Positions 43,881-56,799 of a DNA stretch of 64,000 nucleotides are shown here, piece after piece; position 1 is the first letter of the stretch, and every line of letters starts with the position of its first letter. The translations under genes were made by a program, and so were the position numbers. Location of the stretch: positions 29,618,094-29,682,093 of the forward strand of contig CM075184.1 in assembly GCA_037577475.1 (NCBI GenBank), given 5' to 3'. The notes under the pieces are model-generated. The model saw nothing but the letters and a program-made list of their open reading frames with translations, did no database searches and was not told where the DNA came from. The DNA comes from Chaunax sp. Z400 (Eukaryota > Chordata > Actinopteri > Lophiiformes > Chaunacidae).

Positions 43881-45439
43881 TTCATATGCTGCCTAAAAGA
43901 AAACAACAGTAACAAAATAAAGACAAGTCCAGCTTGGGAAAAAAATGAAGTGCAGAAAAAAGAAATTTGCTGGGATGCATTCTCTATTTACAACCACCTA
44001 TTCAGAAGTACAAAAAAAACTGCAAATGAAGACTTCTGCTGACATAGAGCAAAGCTGATCATTACGATATGTATTCACAGTGTGCTGAAGGAATCGAAGA
44101 TACTTTTTACACCACATATTCACATTATATTAGTGAAAGCCACATCAGCAGGCAAAAAGTCCACAAACCCCAAAGTCTGCATGAAAATGTGTTGATATAT
44201 TAATGGCTTAAAAAAATATGACTTAATGCAACACATAAGGCAAGTGCTTGGATAACAAACAAAACATGCATATCCACTTGGAAATCCTGCTATGCTATAG
44301 AGCTCATGGAGTGATATACCAACAGGCATGTATTTATGTATTGAATCTCTAGCCGTGTCTTCTGGGAAAAGACTAATTGCACTAGAACAGAAATAGAGCT
44401 GAGAAGTCTGAATGTGCTCCTGGAGTGACGCCCCCAACCCACAACCCACATAGCAGCCTCCCGCTGATTCTGCTTTTCTGATTTTCTTTATGTCTGTTTT
44501 AACAAAAGTGCAGACACAGAGTGAAAATGTCACTTTTTTAACTCTCCTGAGAGTCTTAAGTCAATTCAGCTGTGAAATCTGACGTATCTGCAACCGCGTG
44601 TGTGATATTCTGTTTATAACTATAATTCCTGTGACATCTGCTCATCCAAACAAGTCACAATCATGCACAGGGCGTGATATCTCCAACTTTGGTGACAAGA
44701 AAACTGGATTGCGCTGTGCACAGCCTGTCTGGTTATAGCACTGACATTAGAGGGGCTTTTACAACATGCCGAGGGAATGCTCGATATCCAGCAAGCACAC
44801 GACAACCACACCCCTGTTTTCTCCCACTGGTGTGTTTGTGTGTTTTCTGTGCTCCACATGCCCTGCAGATGTAGACAAGGGAAGGGGAGAAGGAAGGATC
44901 TTTGCACATCAGTTAAGTGCAAACAAAGAAGAACATGTGCACTCACATCACGAGCCGACACATAAACCAAGACTGTCTGTGTGAGGATGAAAACTTGGCT
45001 CCGTACAGTGCAGTGTGGGCCTCTGCTATGTCGGGTTTATCTGCAAGAAAGTGGAAGGGGAACAGGTCACGGTCTGGCCGGTGTGACTCAGTAACTTTGT
45101 TTAGTTGCTCCTAGCAGACTGCAGAGCTGTCTGACTTAGTGTGGCTGACACACACTCCGAGAAGTGACAGTCTTGTAACAAGGGATGATGTTTGTAGAAG
45201 CTAGAGGGAGAGAAACCCCACCACCCCACCCCACCCACCACACAATCACTCCTCTTCAGCACCTGGTAATCGGAGGGGAAGGAACAGTGAAAAAACCCCT
45301 TTGCGGGTGACAGCCCAAAAACTTTTGAGAGTCAGAGTTAGCACCAAAGTTCCCTGTCAGCCCATTAAAGATGTGAAGCTGGCATCTTAGGTCTATTGAA
45401 ACCATATGTGCGAAAGAATTTTTCTGCTGGTAAGACATT
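43881..45439. other. Spacer without recognised gene
   Basis: Unique sequence, AT-rich to about 44300, then mixed. A C-rich '(ccacc)n' patch lies at 45216-45242. A 137-codon minus frame (44120-44533) has no recognisable domain. Confidence 0.42.
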
Positions 45440-45750
45440 CCAAATACTGTCCAAGACTTTGGTGTTAGTCTAATTTAAGCAGTATGTTGGGGAGAGCTCG
45501 CCGCACTTTGATCATGTGGAGATCGTTTGGTACAAATTGAACTAACCCCAGCTCCGTTTCTGGTGGATCACGACCGTGGATTTGTTGAATTAAACGCTTT
45601 GTTGAATGCAGTCTGCTCATAAAAAGTGAGTTGCTCTTAGGAATCTGATAGCGAGTTTTTCACCTAGCCAGCAGGTCCGCTTCTTTATTACTTTTAAACT
45701 CAATCCACGCCGGGTTCGTGCCGCTTTAACGAGACGGGGGCCGTGGCCTG
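45440..45750. promoter_or_regulatory. Candidate CNE
   Basis: CpG-containing but repeat-free: 'gttagtctaatttaagc', 'gagctcgccgcac', 'tgttgaattaaacgc', 'cgccgggttcgtgccgc'. Confidence 0.38.
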
Positions 45751-45933
45751 GAGGAGATCATGTTCTGAGGAGAGAGAGACAGAAATCACCTGGGCTATGT
45801 AATAGAGAACATATTGCACAGAAACCCCTAAGCATGGACTATGATGAACCAGATTGTACATGTACATTCTCCATCCTTTGTTTCTTTGATACACCTTTTT
45901 TCATGAGACCTCTGACCTTCAGCTTCAAACTTG

Positions 45934-45970
45934 CACACTCACTCACTCTCTCACTCACTCACTCACTCAC
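45934..45970. repeat. (CACT)n tetranucleotide repeat
   Basis: ACTC units with a single CTCTCT interruption. Confidence 0.92.
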
Positions 45971-46649
45971 AGCTGCTGTCTAGCATGCGCTCTTCTTTCC
46001 TCTCTTAGCATTTTCCTTATTTCTCTCTCCTGATTCTTTTTTCCCATGATTTATACCGGTACATATTCCGTCAACAATTACAGCAACTTTAAGGTATGAT
46101 CATTTGCCGATGACTTATGATTGAACAACAGCCTTTTTGTCTGTGGAGAGGAGCAGAAACATTTGAATGAGACTGGATCTTTTTCTCTTAGTAACATGTT
46201 TCGCCACAGCACCCTGCTGTGTCCATATGGGCTCACCGTCACACATCGAGGGCAGAGGGGCTGCTTATCTGTGCTATTGATTTTCTCATTGGCTCTGCTA
46301 CTCATTTGGTAAATGAAAACATGCTGTGTGCAGGAAACGAGACTTGGGAGCTTGAGACGTCTGCATGTCCTGAAATGTGCTTGTAGGGAGCGGAGAAAAA
46401 AAAAAAAAAAAAAACTCATTCGCTTGCTCCTACATCATGGTGAGGTGCTGAAAATGCTCACTCATCTCTGTATCTACTCCATTTTATTTTTGTCTCTGTT
46501 AGCAAGTTATCAATCATCGGCATGCAACATAAATAAGTATCCTACTTAACTCATTGTCCTGAACAATCAAGATGATGTCTGTGAACTTAATTTTCATGCA
46601 AAAACAAACTTTTTTTGAACTTTCTCTGAATTTTAACTTTAAAGTTGAA
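45971..46649. other. Spacer with poly-A
   Basis: Unique sequence. A 19-A run lies at 46396-46414. No gene seen. Confidence 0.42.
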
Positions 46650-46880
46650 ATTATGTTTCAGCAATATGATTGGACAGACATCTACTGTATAGATAGCACC
46701 AGTTGTTAGACGTTGCTTTATAGGGTTCTGTCAATCTGGTTGGTATAAAGAGGGAGGCGTAGGATACTAAGCCTCGGGTTTTGCTATCCATATTGTTCTG
46801 TGTTGCGAAGCTGAAAGGAACAATAAAAACAACGGAGCTGAATGGGGGAAGGTGGAAGCGTGAATAGGAGGATTCATGCC
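46650..46880 (+). mobile_element. Possible LTR-like segment
   Basis: TATAAA at 46744-46749 is followed 72 bases later by AATAAA at 46822-46827, with 'gttctgtgttgcgaagctg' just before the signal. That promoter-then-polyadenylation spacing is what a solo LTR shows. No TG/CA ends, target duplication or internal region could be fixed. Confidence 0.25.
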
Positions 46881-47353
46881 CCTGATGCACGAATACAGGC
46901 CTCTCCTGACCTCAGGTAGGAGCTGATTGATCACACTTCAAAGGCAGGAAGTACTGGATAATTAAAGCTGCAGTATAAATAGGCAGCATACACTATACAC
47001 AGGATCATATGTTTGATAACAAATGGGGGCAGTAATTGTGTTAACACTCGTCTTTGCTCTGTCCTGAGAATCACAAATTTACATGCCCTTGTAGTGGAGA
47101 ATGAAAGAACCTGCAAACCAACCTGTGAATAATTCAGTGACAGTGTGCTCACATTGTACACAAGACTTTATTTTCAGAAAAATGAATATAATTTTTAAAG
47201 GAGATTACACAAGTTTAACATGATACTAAAGTACAACGTGAGGGTCGTAGAGGTCTTTAAAGGCAACATTATTATTATATTCCAATTGTTGTTTTTTCTG
47301 TGAAAATATATATTATTTAAGGGGTTTTATGAGAAAAATAATACATATATATA

Positions 47354-47395
<42 letters not shown>

Positions 47396-47629
47396 GTAAA
47401 TGCATTGACACATTCTACATCACCTTCAGTGTACAATCTCATGATAAATGACAAATATGACAAATACAATAGCTTGCGTGCAGAAAACAAACTACAATTA
47501 GACACAAAGTACAAATCATGGGCTAGTCCACATGCATAGTAAATGATAGCCAAATTAAACAAACTCACCATGCACTGACACATTAAACAAACATACTTCT
47601 ACACAAGTTAAGATATATATTTAGGGGCG
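46881..47629. other. AT-rich spacer
   Basis: AT-rich unique sequence around the (AT)n microsatellite. Nothing nameable. Confidence 0.42.
47341..47393. repeat. (AT)n microsatellite
   Basis: About 52 bases of alternating AT with one TTT interruption; cruciform-prone. Confidence 0.95.
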
Positions 47630-47900
47630 ACTGAGCAGGGCTGCTGATTGCGTCAATATGGGAAAAAATTGCTAAATAAAACCACCCTGAATAAACAGGG
47701 TTTGAGTAAGATACAAACAAATTTTAAAGCAAAGCTCCCCAGAATAAATTTCCACGGCAGCCACTATAAAATCCTAGTATGAACAAAATGAAAGTGCTTT
47801 GGCTTGTTTTAATTCTATAACAATGATGGTTTCAAAGATTCCCACTAAACGCTGTGTTAATTGAAGGGTACAGTTCCCTTGACGCTCAGTAGACACAAAA
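47630..47900. promoter_or_regulatory. Candidate CNE
   Basis: Repeat-free: 'attgcgtcaatatggg', 'gctaaataaaacc', 'ccagaataaatttccacgg', 'gcttgttttaattc', 'cgctgtgttaattgaagg'. Confidence 0.4.
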
Positions 47901-50519
47901 CCTAGCCAAGTACATGCATGGCGACTGTATCAAATAAAAGCACAATGCTGTTGGTGTGAGAAAGGCAGCCGTGGCTACATGCAGGATAAATGTGGACAGA
48001 CGAAGACACAAGTCTCCCACTTATGGTTGGTGTACACAAGCACTGCTTTTAAGAGCTGCTCAAACAGCACTGCACCACAAACAATAGTGTAGTCTGCCAT
48101 CACTCAGATAGAGTGTCAGCCCGACTGCCCTGTGGCTAACGGCCACTGACTGCCTCCCTCACCAGCATCATGCAGTCGGCTTGGCCGCAGGCACCATGCA
48201 AGTACAAGAGCAGAACCGTAAACCCAAAACTGTCAAGTTACTAAATACACAGTAAGATCATGGGTGGTTAGACAAGTGCCTCATAGTGCACAAACGGTTG
48301 TTTATAATGTCACTGGTTCCAGCCTATCTTAGAGATTTATACTGCTGAAAGCTTCCAATATCTAGAATCACTGCACTACAACACAACAGGCAGTCATTTC
48401 TAATACCGTGATATGATCCTTCTGAGTTTGTCTATTATTCAAAATGTGCATCCACTAGGAAAGATTACACATAACTGGACCATGTTAAGACCTTCATCAC
48501 TGTGTGTATCTGAGATTTTCTTTAAAGACCCAAAACACTTAACATGTATGTGTCTTGCTGGCAACATCAACATCTAAAGTTTTAACAGACACATCAACTT
48601 GATTTTCCAGGGGCTGGATAACATTAAGTAACATTGATAAGACGACACTTATCAGACTCTTCCCCATTCCAAGAGCCTGTAGTCACCTCATAATAATTCA
48701 TACTTTTGGAAATATATCCAAATATAATGGTTCCACTTGCAGATTTCCATATTATGGCAGAGTGGACTGTTGAGTTTGGTGGAGTTACGTGTTCTCTGAG
48801 TGACGTTTTAGTTTTTCAGTTGAATTAAATGTCAGTTTAAAGCATGGGCCTGAGAGAGACAACTAGAACTGGAACTGATGAGGGACCGATGTTAGGAACG
48901 GACATAAAGAAGTGCAGTCCAGCAGAGACCAGGGCTATAGTTTAAGACTGGGGCTCTAACCAAGGTCCTGGGACTCCAGGCTGGAGCTATAAGATCTGGT
49001 AGCTACAGCTGGGCTTTGTGGTTAAAGTAGTGGGCTGGCCTTAATGGATTTGTGATGATGTATCTCTGAATTCTTGCCTAAGACCCCTGACTGGGAGTGG
49101 GCTCAGGATGCTTATCTATGAGGACATCTTGGCCCAGCTTCAGGGTTTGGGATCCGGTTTCACCTGCCCATGGGAGAAATCCACTAGGACTGGAGTAACT
49201 GGGGATTAGTTGGGATGACCCTGGGAGCAGCATGGCAACATTTGAGACCACTAAGGAGAGAGAATTTGTTTGACCTTGAGGCATGGACAAGGTGAAAACT
49301 AAGAGAGATTTTATTAGATTAGTTGAAGAGAAACATAAAACCTGGATTCATCCATGCTAAAAGGGATACTCATATTTGGTTGTATGGAATATTAGGGCAA
49401 GAAGAAGGGCAAGTATTTTGTTTTCCTAAAGCAATACAATAAATGTAAACTGATCACACTGACACAATGGAAATGTGTGTTTACAAAGCTGACCAAAGTA
49501 ACAAAGTGCATCAAGTGTTATCCAAGTGACTCATCCAGGTTACATGAGGAAGAAGTTGCCCCGGAGCAAACCAGCTACAGTGACACTCGTTGAGACCACT
49601 CAAGGTCACATCCCAGCTTCTCTTATGACTGGCCAACATGTCTTGAGGCCTAAACCTATCAGACAGATTACAACAACGCTCCCAACAAAGACCGGCGCCT
49701 ATGCCCCCCATGTCTCTACCCTCTCCAAACCCTGCAACCAGAGAGCTCCTAAAGGACTCGTCACCTTGTCTCTAGACTGGAGCACCAGAGCAGGGAAAGC
49801 CGCCACTTCAATCATCTAAGGGTCATAGGGCATGTAGGTCAAATACCTCAAGTGAGATCCCCATCCCCCGTGTTGAAGTGACAGGCAGTGGTCAGTGTCA
49901 TTGGACGGATCTTGAATACACCCAACCGAATTCCCATTGAAACCACACGGAGTAGGCTGACATTGGAATAGCAATACCATGGTTCACTGGTGAGGCTATT
50001 GAAATGCTCATACAAAGGGACTCTCTGAGTGATATGTCAATTATTGTGCTGTGCTAAAAAGTTATATTTCACTTATCATCACCTCGTTCCTTTTAATATC
50101 CCTGACGTGTATCATTTTACTGTAGTATGAACCTACATTTTGCACGGTATAGTTAAACATTCATCAGAGAGAGAAGAGACACGGGTGGAAAGAAAGAATG
50201 AGAAAAAAATTTCACTCAGTGTTTTTTTTAAAAAAAAAGTTAATTTATCCTTTTGTGCACACAAAAAAAAGCTAAATGGGCCTAGTTTGTAAGGCTGTGT
50301 TAACAAGATAATCCAAAAGTCGGGAGGGTGTTTTTTAACAAGGGCACTTTTATGATGTCTGTTACAATAAAATGAACAGGTAAAACACCGAGTGATTAAA
50401 GATAATGAATAACAGATATGGCTGACACCATTCTTCAGAATCCCTAATGAAAGATTACACTGCACTTTGAAGAGTTTTACTGCCTCTGTAAATCAAGACT
50501 AAATACTTATTATTTGAGG
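47901..50519. other. Long unique spacer
   Basis: No gene or named repeat. About 48880-49040 has loosely recurring 'gggct', 'ggagct' and 'ggactcc' words that may be a decayed minisatellite. A 97-codon plus frame at 49526-49819 looks random. 50190-50270 is A/T-run rich. Confidence 0.4.
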
Positions 50520-53030
50520 TGGTATTACGGGCGCAGTGGCTGTACTATGTGCTAGCCTGTTTACGATTAGGAAGGGGACGGGAAAGAGCATTGGGGATTT
50601 CATTGGGGTTTTTATAAGGGAGCCCCTGTATGCCCTGGAATTCCAACAGTTGAGGAGTAACCCCTACAAGCATGTTGTGCAAACATGTATGTCTTTTGTG
50701 CAACAACATTATGACATGACAAAGTCTGAGTGAAAGCAGATCACGGTGAACCTGCGTGTAAGTCCTTCAATACCCCTGACATCCCCGCTCTGAGCTCTGG
50801 GATAAAGAACAAAAGAACAGAAACAGGTAAACATGTGCTAACAGCTAGCCTGTTACTTGTCTGCCAGGCTTTTGACTGCCACATGTCATGTTCAGGTGAC
50901 TCGTGTCAAAAATTAAGAGAGAAAAAATATATATTCCTCTCCGCTACAAGTTGTTCCCACGGACACTAAGAATCAATCACTTAGCATTCCAGCACTGTGT
51001 CAGATCAGTTGTGGTCTTGACTAATGTTCTTTTTTTGCTGAGGGCTGTTGACCCTGCTGCTTTGGCTGACAGGAGCCAGAGCTGGGAACCAATAATCAAG
51101 GTCAGAAACTTTACTAGAGGCTCAGGAAGGCCTTCAAAAAGGTAGTGGATCTCCTCGATGATAAAAACACATTCACACTGAAGACACCATTTTACCATGT
51201 CTTCTAAATGTCATCCTTGAGGGTATTAAAACAGTGTTATAAATCATGCAGTGAGTGGGGTAAGCTAGAAATTCTGACCTATTATGGAATGAGCAAAAAA
51301 AAACACGCGTTTTTAGGCTTTGAGACCTTTCAAAAGCAGAGGTCAGTCCGTATAGGCTGAGGTCATATGCTATACCCCTGTAAAAATACTGCAGAGCGAG
51401 TGGTTTCAATTTGCTCAAGTGATTAAGTTCACACCAGCCCCCAGTGCACTACCAAGGGTCATTTGTGCTTGGCCGAGTTACTGATGAATGTGGGGAGGAG
51501 TGATGCTAACCGTGAGCATTGGTACTGACATGGCATTAGGTAGGCATAACAAGAATCATGGGGTGTGCTACAAGGTCTAGCTGAGGTTGCAAGAGAACTA
51601 TAAGTATTTTTGTCTCCAGCCAGCCGGACCTTTGGCCAAACGTTCAAAGTGAAACCCATCAAACCCTGGCCTATATTCTTATTGTCGCCTTTAGAATTTA
51701 GTCTGTTAGGCTCTCCAGTACGACCTGACTTGTGCCAGTTAAAGGAGCTTAACATTGACAATAACAATTTCATTAGCAGTAAAAACACATTTCCCATTAG
51801 CAAGTGCAGAAGTTTACTTATAAACTGTCTATATTTGCTCTGAGGAAAAACTTGGAATTTCACAAGGCTCTGTTACCGGGACCTGACAGCATCTGCCACT
51901 AACAATTCAACTGTGTAGACAATTGACAGTGTTGCAGTCATTTTGCAAAGGGGATTGTTGTGCACTGTTTGGGGGTTGGCAGTGTAACACCAGATGTGAA
52001 CTCTGCACTGCGGCATCAATAATAAAAAAGTCCCCCTAATTTTGACTCTTCTGTCGCATCGAACTTTACAGAGAACAAAAACACTGTGTCTCAGGAAGCT
52101 AAATTATTGATACAACCACAATTTAAAATCTCCCCTCTGCAATTTTTCACAATGTTTCCCCTCTCAGCTGCAGCTCCTATTGTTGATTTATTTATTTATG
52201 TATTTGTTTTCACTCTGTGTCGGGTGTTTTCCTTTTTTTTTATTTCTACAGTGGGGAGGTAGGATGTTTTTCCCCATTTTTCACCTTTCACATCTTGTGA
52301 AATTCAGCACTCTCATTTCCTTCCTGTGATATGGAGTATGGCGCTTCAGAAACAACTGTCAGGTTCAAATCAAAAATGGGTGGAGTGGGTGTAATATTGA
52401 ACTACTGAACATAAGCCGAGACTTGAGCGATAGATATGGCACCCGATTTTCCTCCCCTCCACTTCTTCCTTTGCCTTTGTCAGCTCCGGGGGTTTCTCTC
52501 TGTAGTCAGAACAATGCGTGGGTGATGTCGGCACTTGGAAGGAGATGTTCTGTACAGCGATTTAGTACAAATGCATCCCATAATGATCATGTTTTGTTAA
52601 CTTTATGCACCTCCAGCATCGGTTCCACTCCTCTGGAAAACTGAGCGCCGTAAACAGCTACAGAGGCTGCTACCTTTTAGCCGAGTATTTACTACTGCTG
52701 CTTTGCTCTCCTATCATACTATCGGAGGATCCTCTTCATCTCTGTGCAGCGCTCCACAGCCAGCAGGCGTGTTCAGGGAATAGACGAAAAGCAAAATGCA
52801 CACACAATACAAGAACTCATAAGTACACAACTTAGTTGTGGAAGCCTACACGTTTACACACATAACCCCCTGCACTGTATATCTGCTTGCAACAGAATGT
52901 AGACTCTTTAGCATCAGCTGACACACACACACACACATAGACACACACACACCCTCTCACTCATTTTATCAAGGTAAGTTTCCATAGCTGTTACTAGACA
53001 CAGTAAATATTTACATGCAAAGTACATGAC
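50520..53030. other. Long spacer, some CNE-like patches
   Basis: Repeat-free patches at about 50530-50700, 51590-51850 and 52880-52920. A 65-codon frame at 50536-50733 (with IGDFIGVFIREPLYALEFQQ) is smooth but starts with GTG and matches no family I know. A CA tract lies at 52921-52953. No gene supported. Confidence 0.38.
52921..52953. repeat. (CA)n microsatellite
   Basis: CA dinucleotides with one TAG interruption. Confidence 0.93.
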
Positions 53031-53033
53031 CAG

Positions 53034-53071
53034 TTTTTTTTTCCGTTTTTTTTTCTTTCTTTCTTTTTTTT
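53034..53071. repeat. T-rich tract
   Basis: Poly-T runs with C and G interruptions (TTTCTTTC units). Confidence 0.9.
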
Positions 53072-53079
53072 GGCTTAGT

Positions 53080-53330
53080 CACCTAAACATATTCAGCCGT
53101 TCCACTGGTGTGGGCACTTAAAACAATCTTCTGTCATGTCGCACTAAAGGCCCCTTAGCTTTACAATAACAGCACAGGTTGACAAAATTAAATCTCATTC
53201 CTCCCTCATTTACGCATCATTTCAGCCCTGACCCCGGCAGTAAAAGATCAAACAGCTTTTGAGGCCTGCTCTTATTTCAGCCTGGTTTAAAAGGACAGCT
53301 GAGGAGTTTGGCAGTCCAACATGAGCCGCA
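53080..53330. promoter_or_regulatory. Candidate CNE (strong appearance)
   Basis: Repeat-free: 'ctaaacatattcagccg', 'caaaattaaatctcattcc', 'catttacgcatcatttc', 'aaaagatcaaacagc'. Bounded on both sides by poly-T tracts. Confidence 0.44.
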
Positions 53331-53919
53331 ACAGGATTTTTTTTTTTTTCAGGCCCCTATCTGCTCACAATGAAAACCCTGACTCATATAACCAAAACAC
53401 AGGCACTGGTATGGGTTAGAGTAATGGTTATGTGATCACAGATGGTTATCTGCAGTGACATGCACAGCGTAAGCATCGTAAGCATACTAACTCTTATTCT
53501 CTGTACCTGAATGCCATATATCTAAAGTAAATGACATGTTATTTGGATGATTCCAAGCAATAAAATTGAGGTGAATTAGGAGATTATTCAAATGTGATCA
53601 TTACATTTTTAAATCAGAATCATAATGGTTACATCATTCTCTCTGTGTCAGATTCATACTCCTGCCCCTGCTGGCTATAACCATGGTAACAGAAGAAACC
53701 CCAGGGATGGTGAATCAATAGCAATATGCCAATCTTTATCTAAGCAACCCCCACTCCCCATCCTTGTGTAGTGCTGTCACTTTAGATCTAATGATCTAAC
53801 CTATGAAGCATTGATGAGCACTCAGCCAGTGCGTCACTCTTCATTCACTCTCACACACACACTCCACATGCAGGCCTTCCTCGCAGAAATAATAGCAATT
53901 GAATTACTTCTGTCAAATC
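53331..53919. other. Spacer without recognised gene
   Basis: Begins with a 13-T run (53337-53349), then AT-rich unique sequence. Nothing nameable. Confidence 0.4.
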
Positions 53920-54350
53920 AGTGATATTAGTGTGTATTGCATCTTCAGACAATACAGTGTAATTACAGCAAAGCCGTGGTGCCCTATAAAAAGCTGAAAC
54001 GCAGAGCGGACAGACCTGAGGTCAGCCATTTTGGTTGGAGTGACCACTGCACTAGCCATAACACAAATGGATCGGTATTGACCAGTGTTATTGACCTCAG
54101 AGACCTCTGCTCTCCAGCCAATCTGCACCAGGCCTTAGGGGCGATTATGACATTTACTCAAAGAGATTATAATTTCAAATGACTGTTTAAAAAAATTCCC
54201 TGGTGGAGCAGACTGAGGGAAGCGGTGGTTAGAAGGGAGAGAAAGTGGTCGAAAAAGAATAGACTTGAAATAATCAATAGGAAATGGACACACAACAGAG
54301 GCCCTGCAGGCTGTGCAGATCAATAAGCCGTGTTAAGTGGCGGTGATGCC
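53920..54350. promoter_or_regulatory. Candidate CNE
   Basis: Repeat-free: 'cagtgtaattacagc', 'gggcgattatgac', 'cttgaaataatcaatagg', 'gcagatcaataagccg'. Two halves joined by a run of A near 54190. Confidence 0.37.
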
Positions 54351-55317
54351 CTCCATTGATGAGCAAATGGCTGTATAGCCTGTCCATGCTCCCTCTCCCT
54401 TCTCTCTCACTCCAGTGGGTCAAACAGTGGGGCCAGGTGGTTACCCGCATGTCGCCTCCAGACATCGCACACCAGGGCTCAGGCTCTGATACGCCAAAAC
54501 TGGTCATCTGGTCTGCACTCTGCCCTGCCCCTCCACCTTCAAAAAGCTCCCCTGCTCCCTCTGTGAAGCTGAGGGGCATTGCAGGAGGTCAAAAGTCTTG
54601 CTCCTGCATGTAATGGAACAGCTACTAATTTTTTGACCCGAGCCACCATTAAATATATACCTCTGCTTTACCAAAGTGAATTCTATCCATGCTACAGCGA
54701 TCCAGTGAATGTAAGGTTACTACAAAGGGACAAGAATATATAACAAGGTGGCTGTTCGGCTGTATCCCCTGCCAAGAGTTGAAGAACTTGCTGCCTCCTC
54801 ACAGAGTCACAAAAAGATCAAATGAAACTTATACCTATCGAATACACAACATTACAGTTCTGTCTGTCCCCAACAAATCCAAAATACATTACTCACTGGA
54901 ATAATATCTGCTGTTTCAAAACAACACCTGTTGTACTGTTGCATTCTGGGGCATCCATTCCAGTATAAATCAAAGCTCTACTGTGTGCCAACATGTGTAC
55001 ATGAAGCAAAGAGCCGTGCAATGCAAGAGAGGGAGGCTTCCGTCTCTCTCTCTCTCTCTCTCTCCAGTGTTCATCATATCCTCACCGGTACTCCATCTTA
55101 TTACTTCTGCCATATGACACGTGCCTCAGATCGCACAACCCATGAATAATATACGACCACGCCACCTCAGCACAGATGAAAGCACATGCAATGCACTCTG
55201 GGTCGGATAAAGTGGACTGAGATGCAGAGGTAGTGAGAAGGAGAGGGTGTATGATGAGGAGGAAGAGAGTATATACAGATACCATGCAAAGGCCTGTGAT
55301 TTTCAGTCCTCCCTGTG

Positions 55318-55320
<3 letters not shown>
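54351..55320. other. Spacer with CT tract
   Basis: Mixed sequence, C-rich at 54380-54560, with (CT)n at 55043-55064. No gene supported. Confidence 0.42.
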
Positions 55321-55354
<34 letters not shown>

Positions 55355-55379
55355 ATGCATGTGTGTGTGTGTGCATGAG

Positions 55380-55410
<31 letters not shown>

Positions 55411-55411
55411 T
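55321..55411. repeat. (GT)n compound microsatellite
   Basis: Two long GT tracts separated by GCGCATGCAT and GCATGAGTGCAAG. Confidence 0.95.
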
Positions 55412-55421
55412 TCATTCCTAC

Positions 55422-55484
55422 CTCCAGTTGAAGAAAGGGTGACAGCACACATCATTGACAGCTTGAGGTAGCAGCCAGTGGCAC
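55422..55484 (-). other. Candidate small exon, weak
   Basis: On the minus strand a pyrimidine-rich tract ending TTTTCAG (AG at 55486-55485) precedes 63 bases that end TGGAG before a GTAGG donor (GT at 55421-55420). Two frames are open through it; one reads CHWLLPQAVNDVCCHPFFNW. No family recognised, and the Trp/Cys/His-rich peptide argues for chance. Confidence 0.12.
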
Positions 55485-56349
55485 CTGAAAAGATTGAAGA
55501 AGGGGGAAGAATGAGAAAATAAGGTGGGAAAAGGAACAATGAAACAGTAGCACACATAGCGCACAATCACAACATGTACATACGCACACAATGGAAAGCA
55601 TTCCTCTCTGGAGAGTTGATCAGTGTGAGGCAGTTTGCCCGTCTGCACTCTGCAGGGACATGGCGTTTCTCCCTCCCGGGGTCGGGGGAAGAAAAAAAAA
55701 AAAAAAACTACTTTTGATCATCAGGCCCTACTTCTCACCCAGGAGCTTTTGGAGAAGAGACACAGATTCTAAACACAGCACTGCCATGTCTGGCGCTTGA
55801 CTAAACACACATGGGTGATAACACACACTGTGGGACACACTGACACTCAAACACTAAACTCTAAATGCCGAGAAGCACACCCACGGGCTGTATGCAGAGA
55901 GGTGTATCAAACAGCAGAGCAAGGGATTAGGTGTGAAAAAAAAATGTCATCCCGGATAGTACTTTCAGCAACACCCACTAAAAAAACATTGTTCCCACAA
56001 GCCTCAAGTTGTCCATTGAGGAGCGAGGCTGTTACGTCACACCAACAGCTGTTAAATGATATGAGCTTACACTTTTTTATAGTCTATTTTTTATAGTCAC
56101 CCACTGCATATGTTTCACATACAACATTGATGCGTGCAGTGTTGGGTTCCCATTGTGAATTGTGAGCATTGTGTCACTGTAAAAAAAAGACCCATTCAGC
56201 AGCAAATCCTACTAGGAGCCAGCAAGAAGGCAACAAAAGATTGTCGTGGCGAGCAGGCTAGCACCCACAGTGCGGTGACAGGAGAAGACAATGGAGAGGA
56301 GCGTTTTGGGAGCTTGACCTGGGCTACCTTCACTTCACCTCAGGTAGAC
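55485..56349. other. Spacer without recognised gene
   Basis: Mixed unique sequence with a 16-A run at 55692-55707. Nothing nameable. Confidence 0.42.
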
Positions 56350-56500
56350 AAGGTTAAGATGGATGGCCCTAATTAAAAGAAAGGGCCTCTCTTCTTCACA
56401 ATGGCATCAGGTTTATTTTACAGGAACTTTAACGCGGCCTTTTGTGAGGAGGTAATTATAGGGTAAAGTGATTAGAGCTCCCTGAAGGCATGGAGGTGAC
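56350..56500. promoter_or_regulatory. Candidate CNE
   Basis: Short repeat-free block: 'ggccctaattaaaag', 'tttattttacagg', 'aactttaacgcggcc', 'gaggtaattataggg'. Confidence 0.4.
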
Positions 56501-56799
56501 AGACAGACTCAGTGGAGTAACCCAAGTAACCTTTCAATATGACATCTCTTCCTTTTGTCATTCACAACGCACACTAATTTCATCCATGCAGCATGCATTT
56601 ACGCTCTGCCTCTTGCAGTCTCTCTCTCTGTCTATGTCTCTCTCACTGTCATTACGCTGCGTACGAGAACAATGCGCATATTGCCAAATGTGGCTCCAAC
56701 GAACTCCAGACAAAAGGTTATGGAGATCATTTTTCCAATGAGGAGGGGGTCATGTTGGTGTAAGGGCAAAGGTAACTGAGTTTCCTCCACAACAATGGC

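Noticed and set aside
48880..49040. Decayed minisatellite
   Set aside because: Recurring 'gggct' and 'ggactcc' words are too irregular to define a unit.
50536..50733. Smooth 65-codon frame
   Set aside because: Starts with GTG, no recognised homologue, and no exon signals I trust.
51459..51863. 134-codon minus-strand open frame with a hydrophobic run
   Set aside because: One apparent hydrophobic segment but no family resemblance and no conserved residues; a short plus-strand frame overlaps it.
55082..55566. Histidine/threonine-rich open frames
   Set aside because: They are translations of the (GT/CA)n microsatellite.
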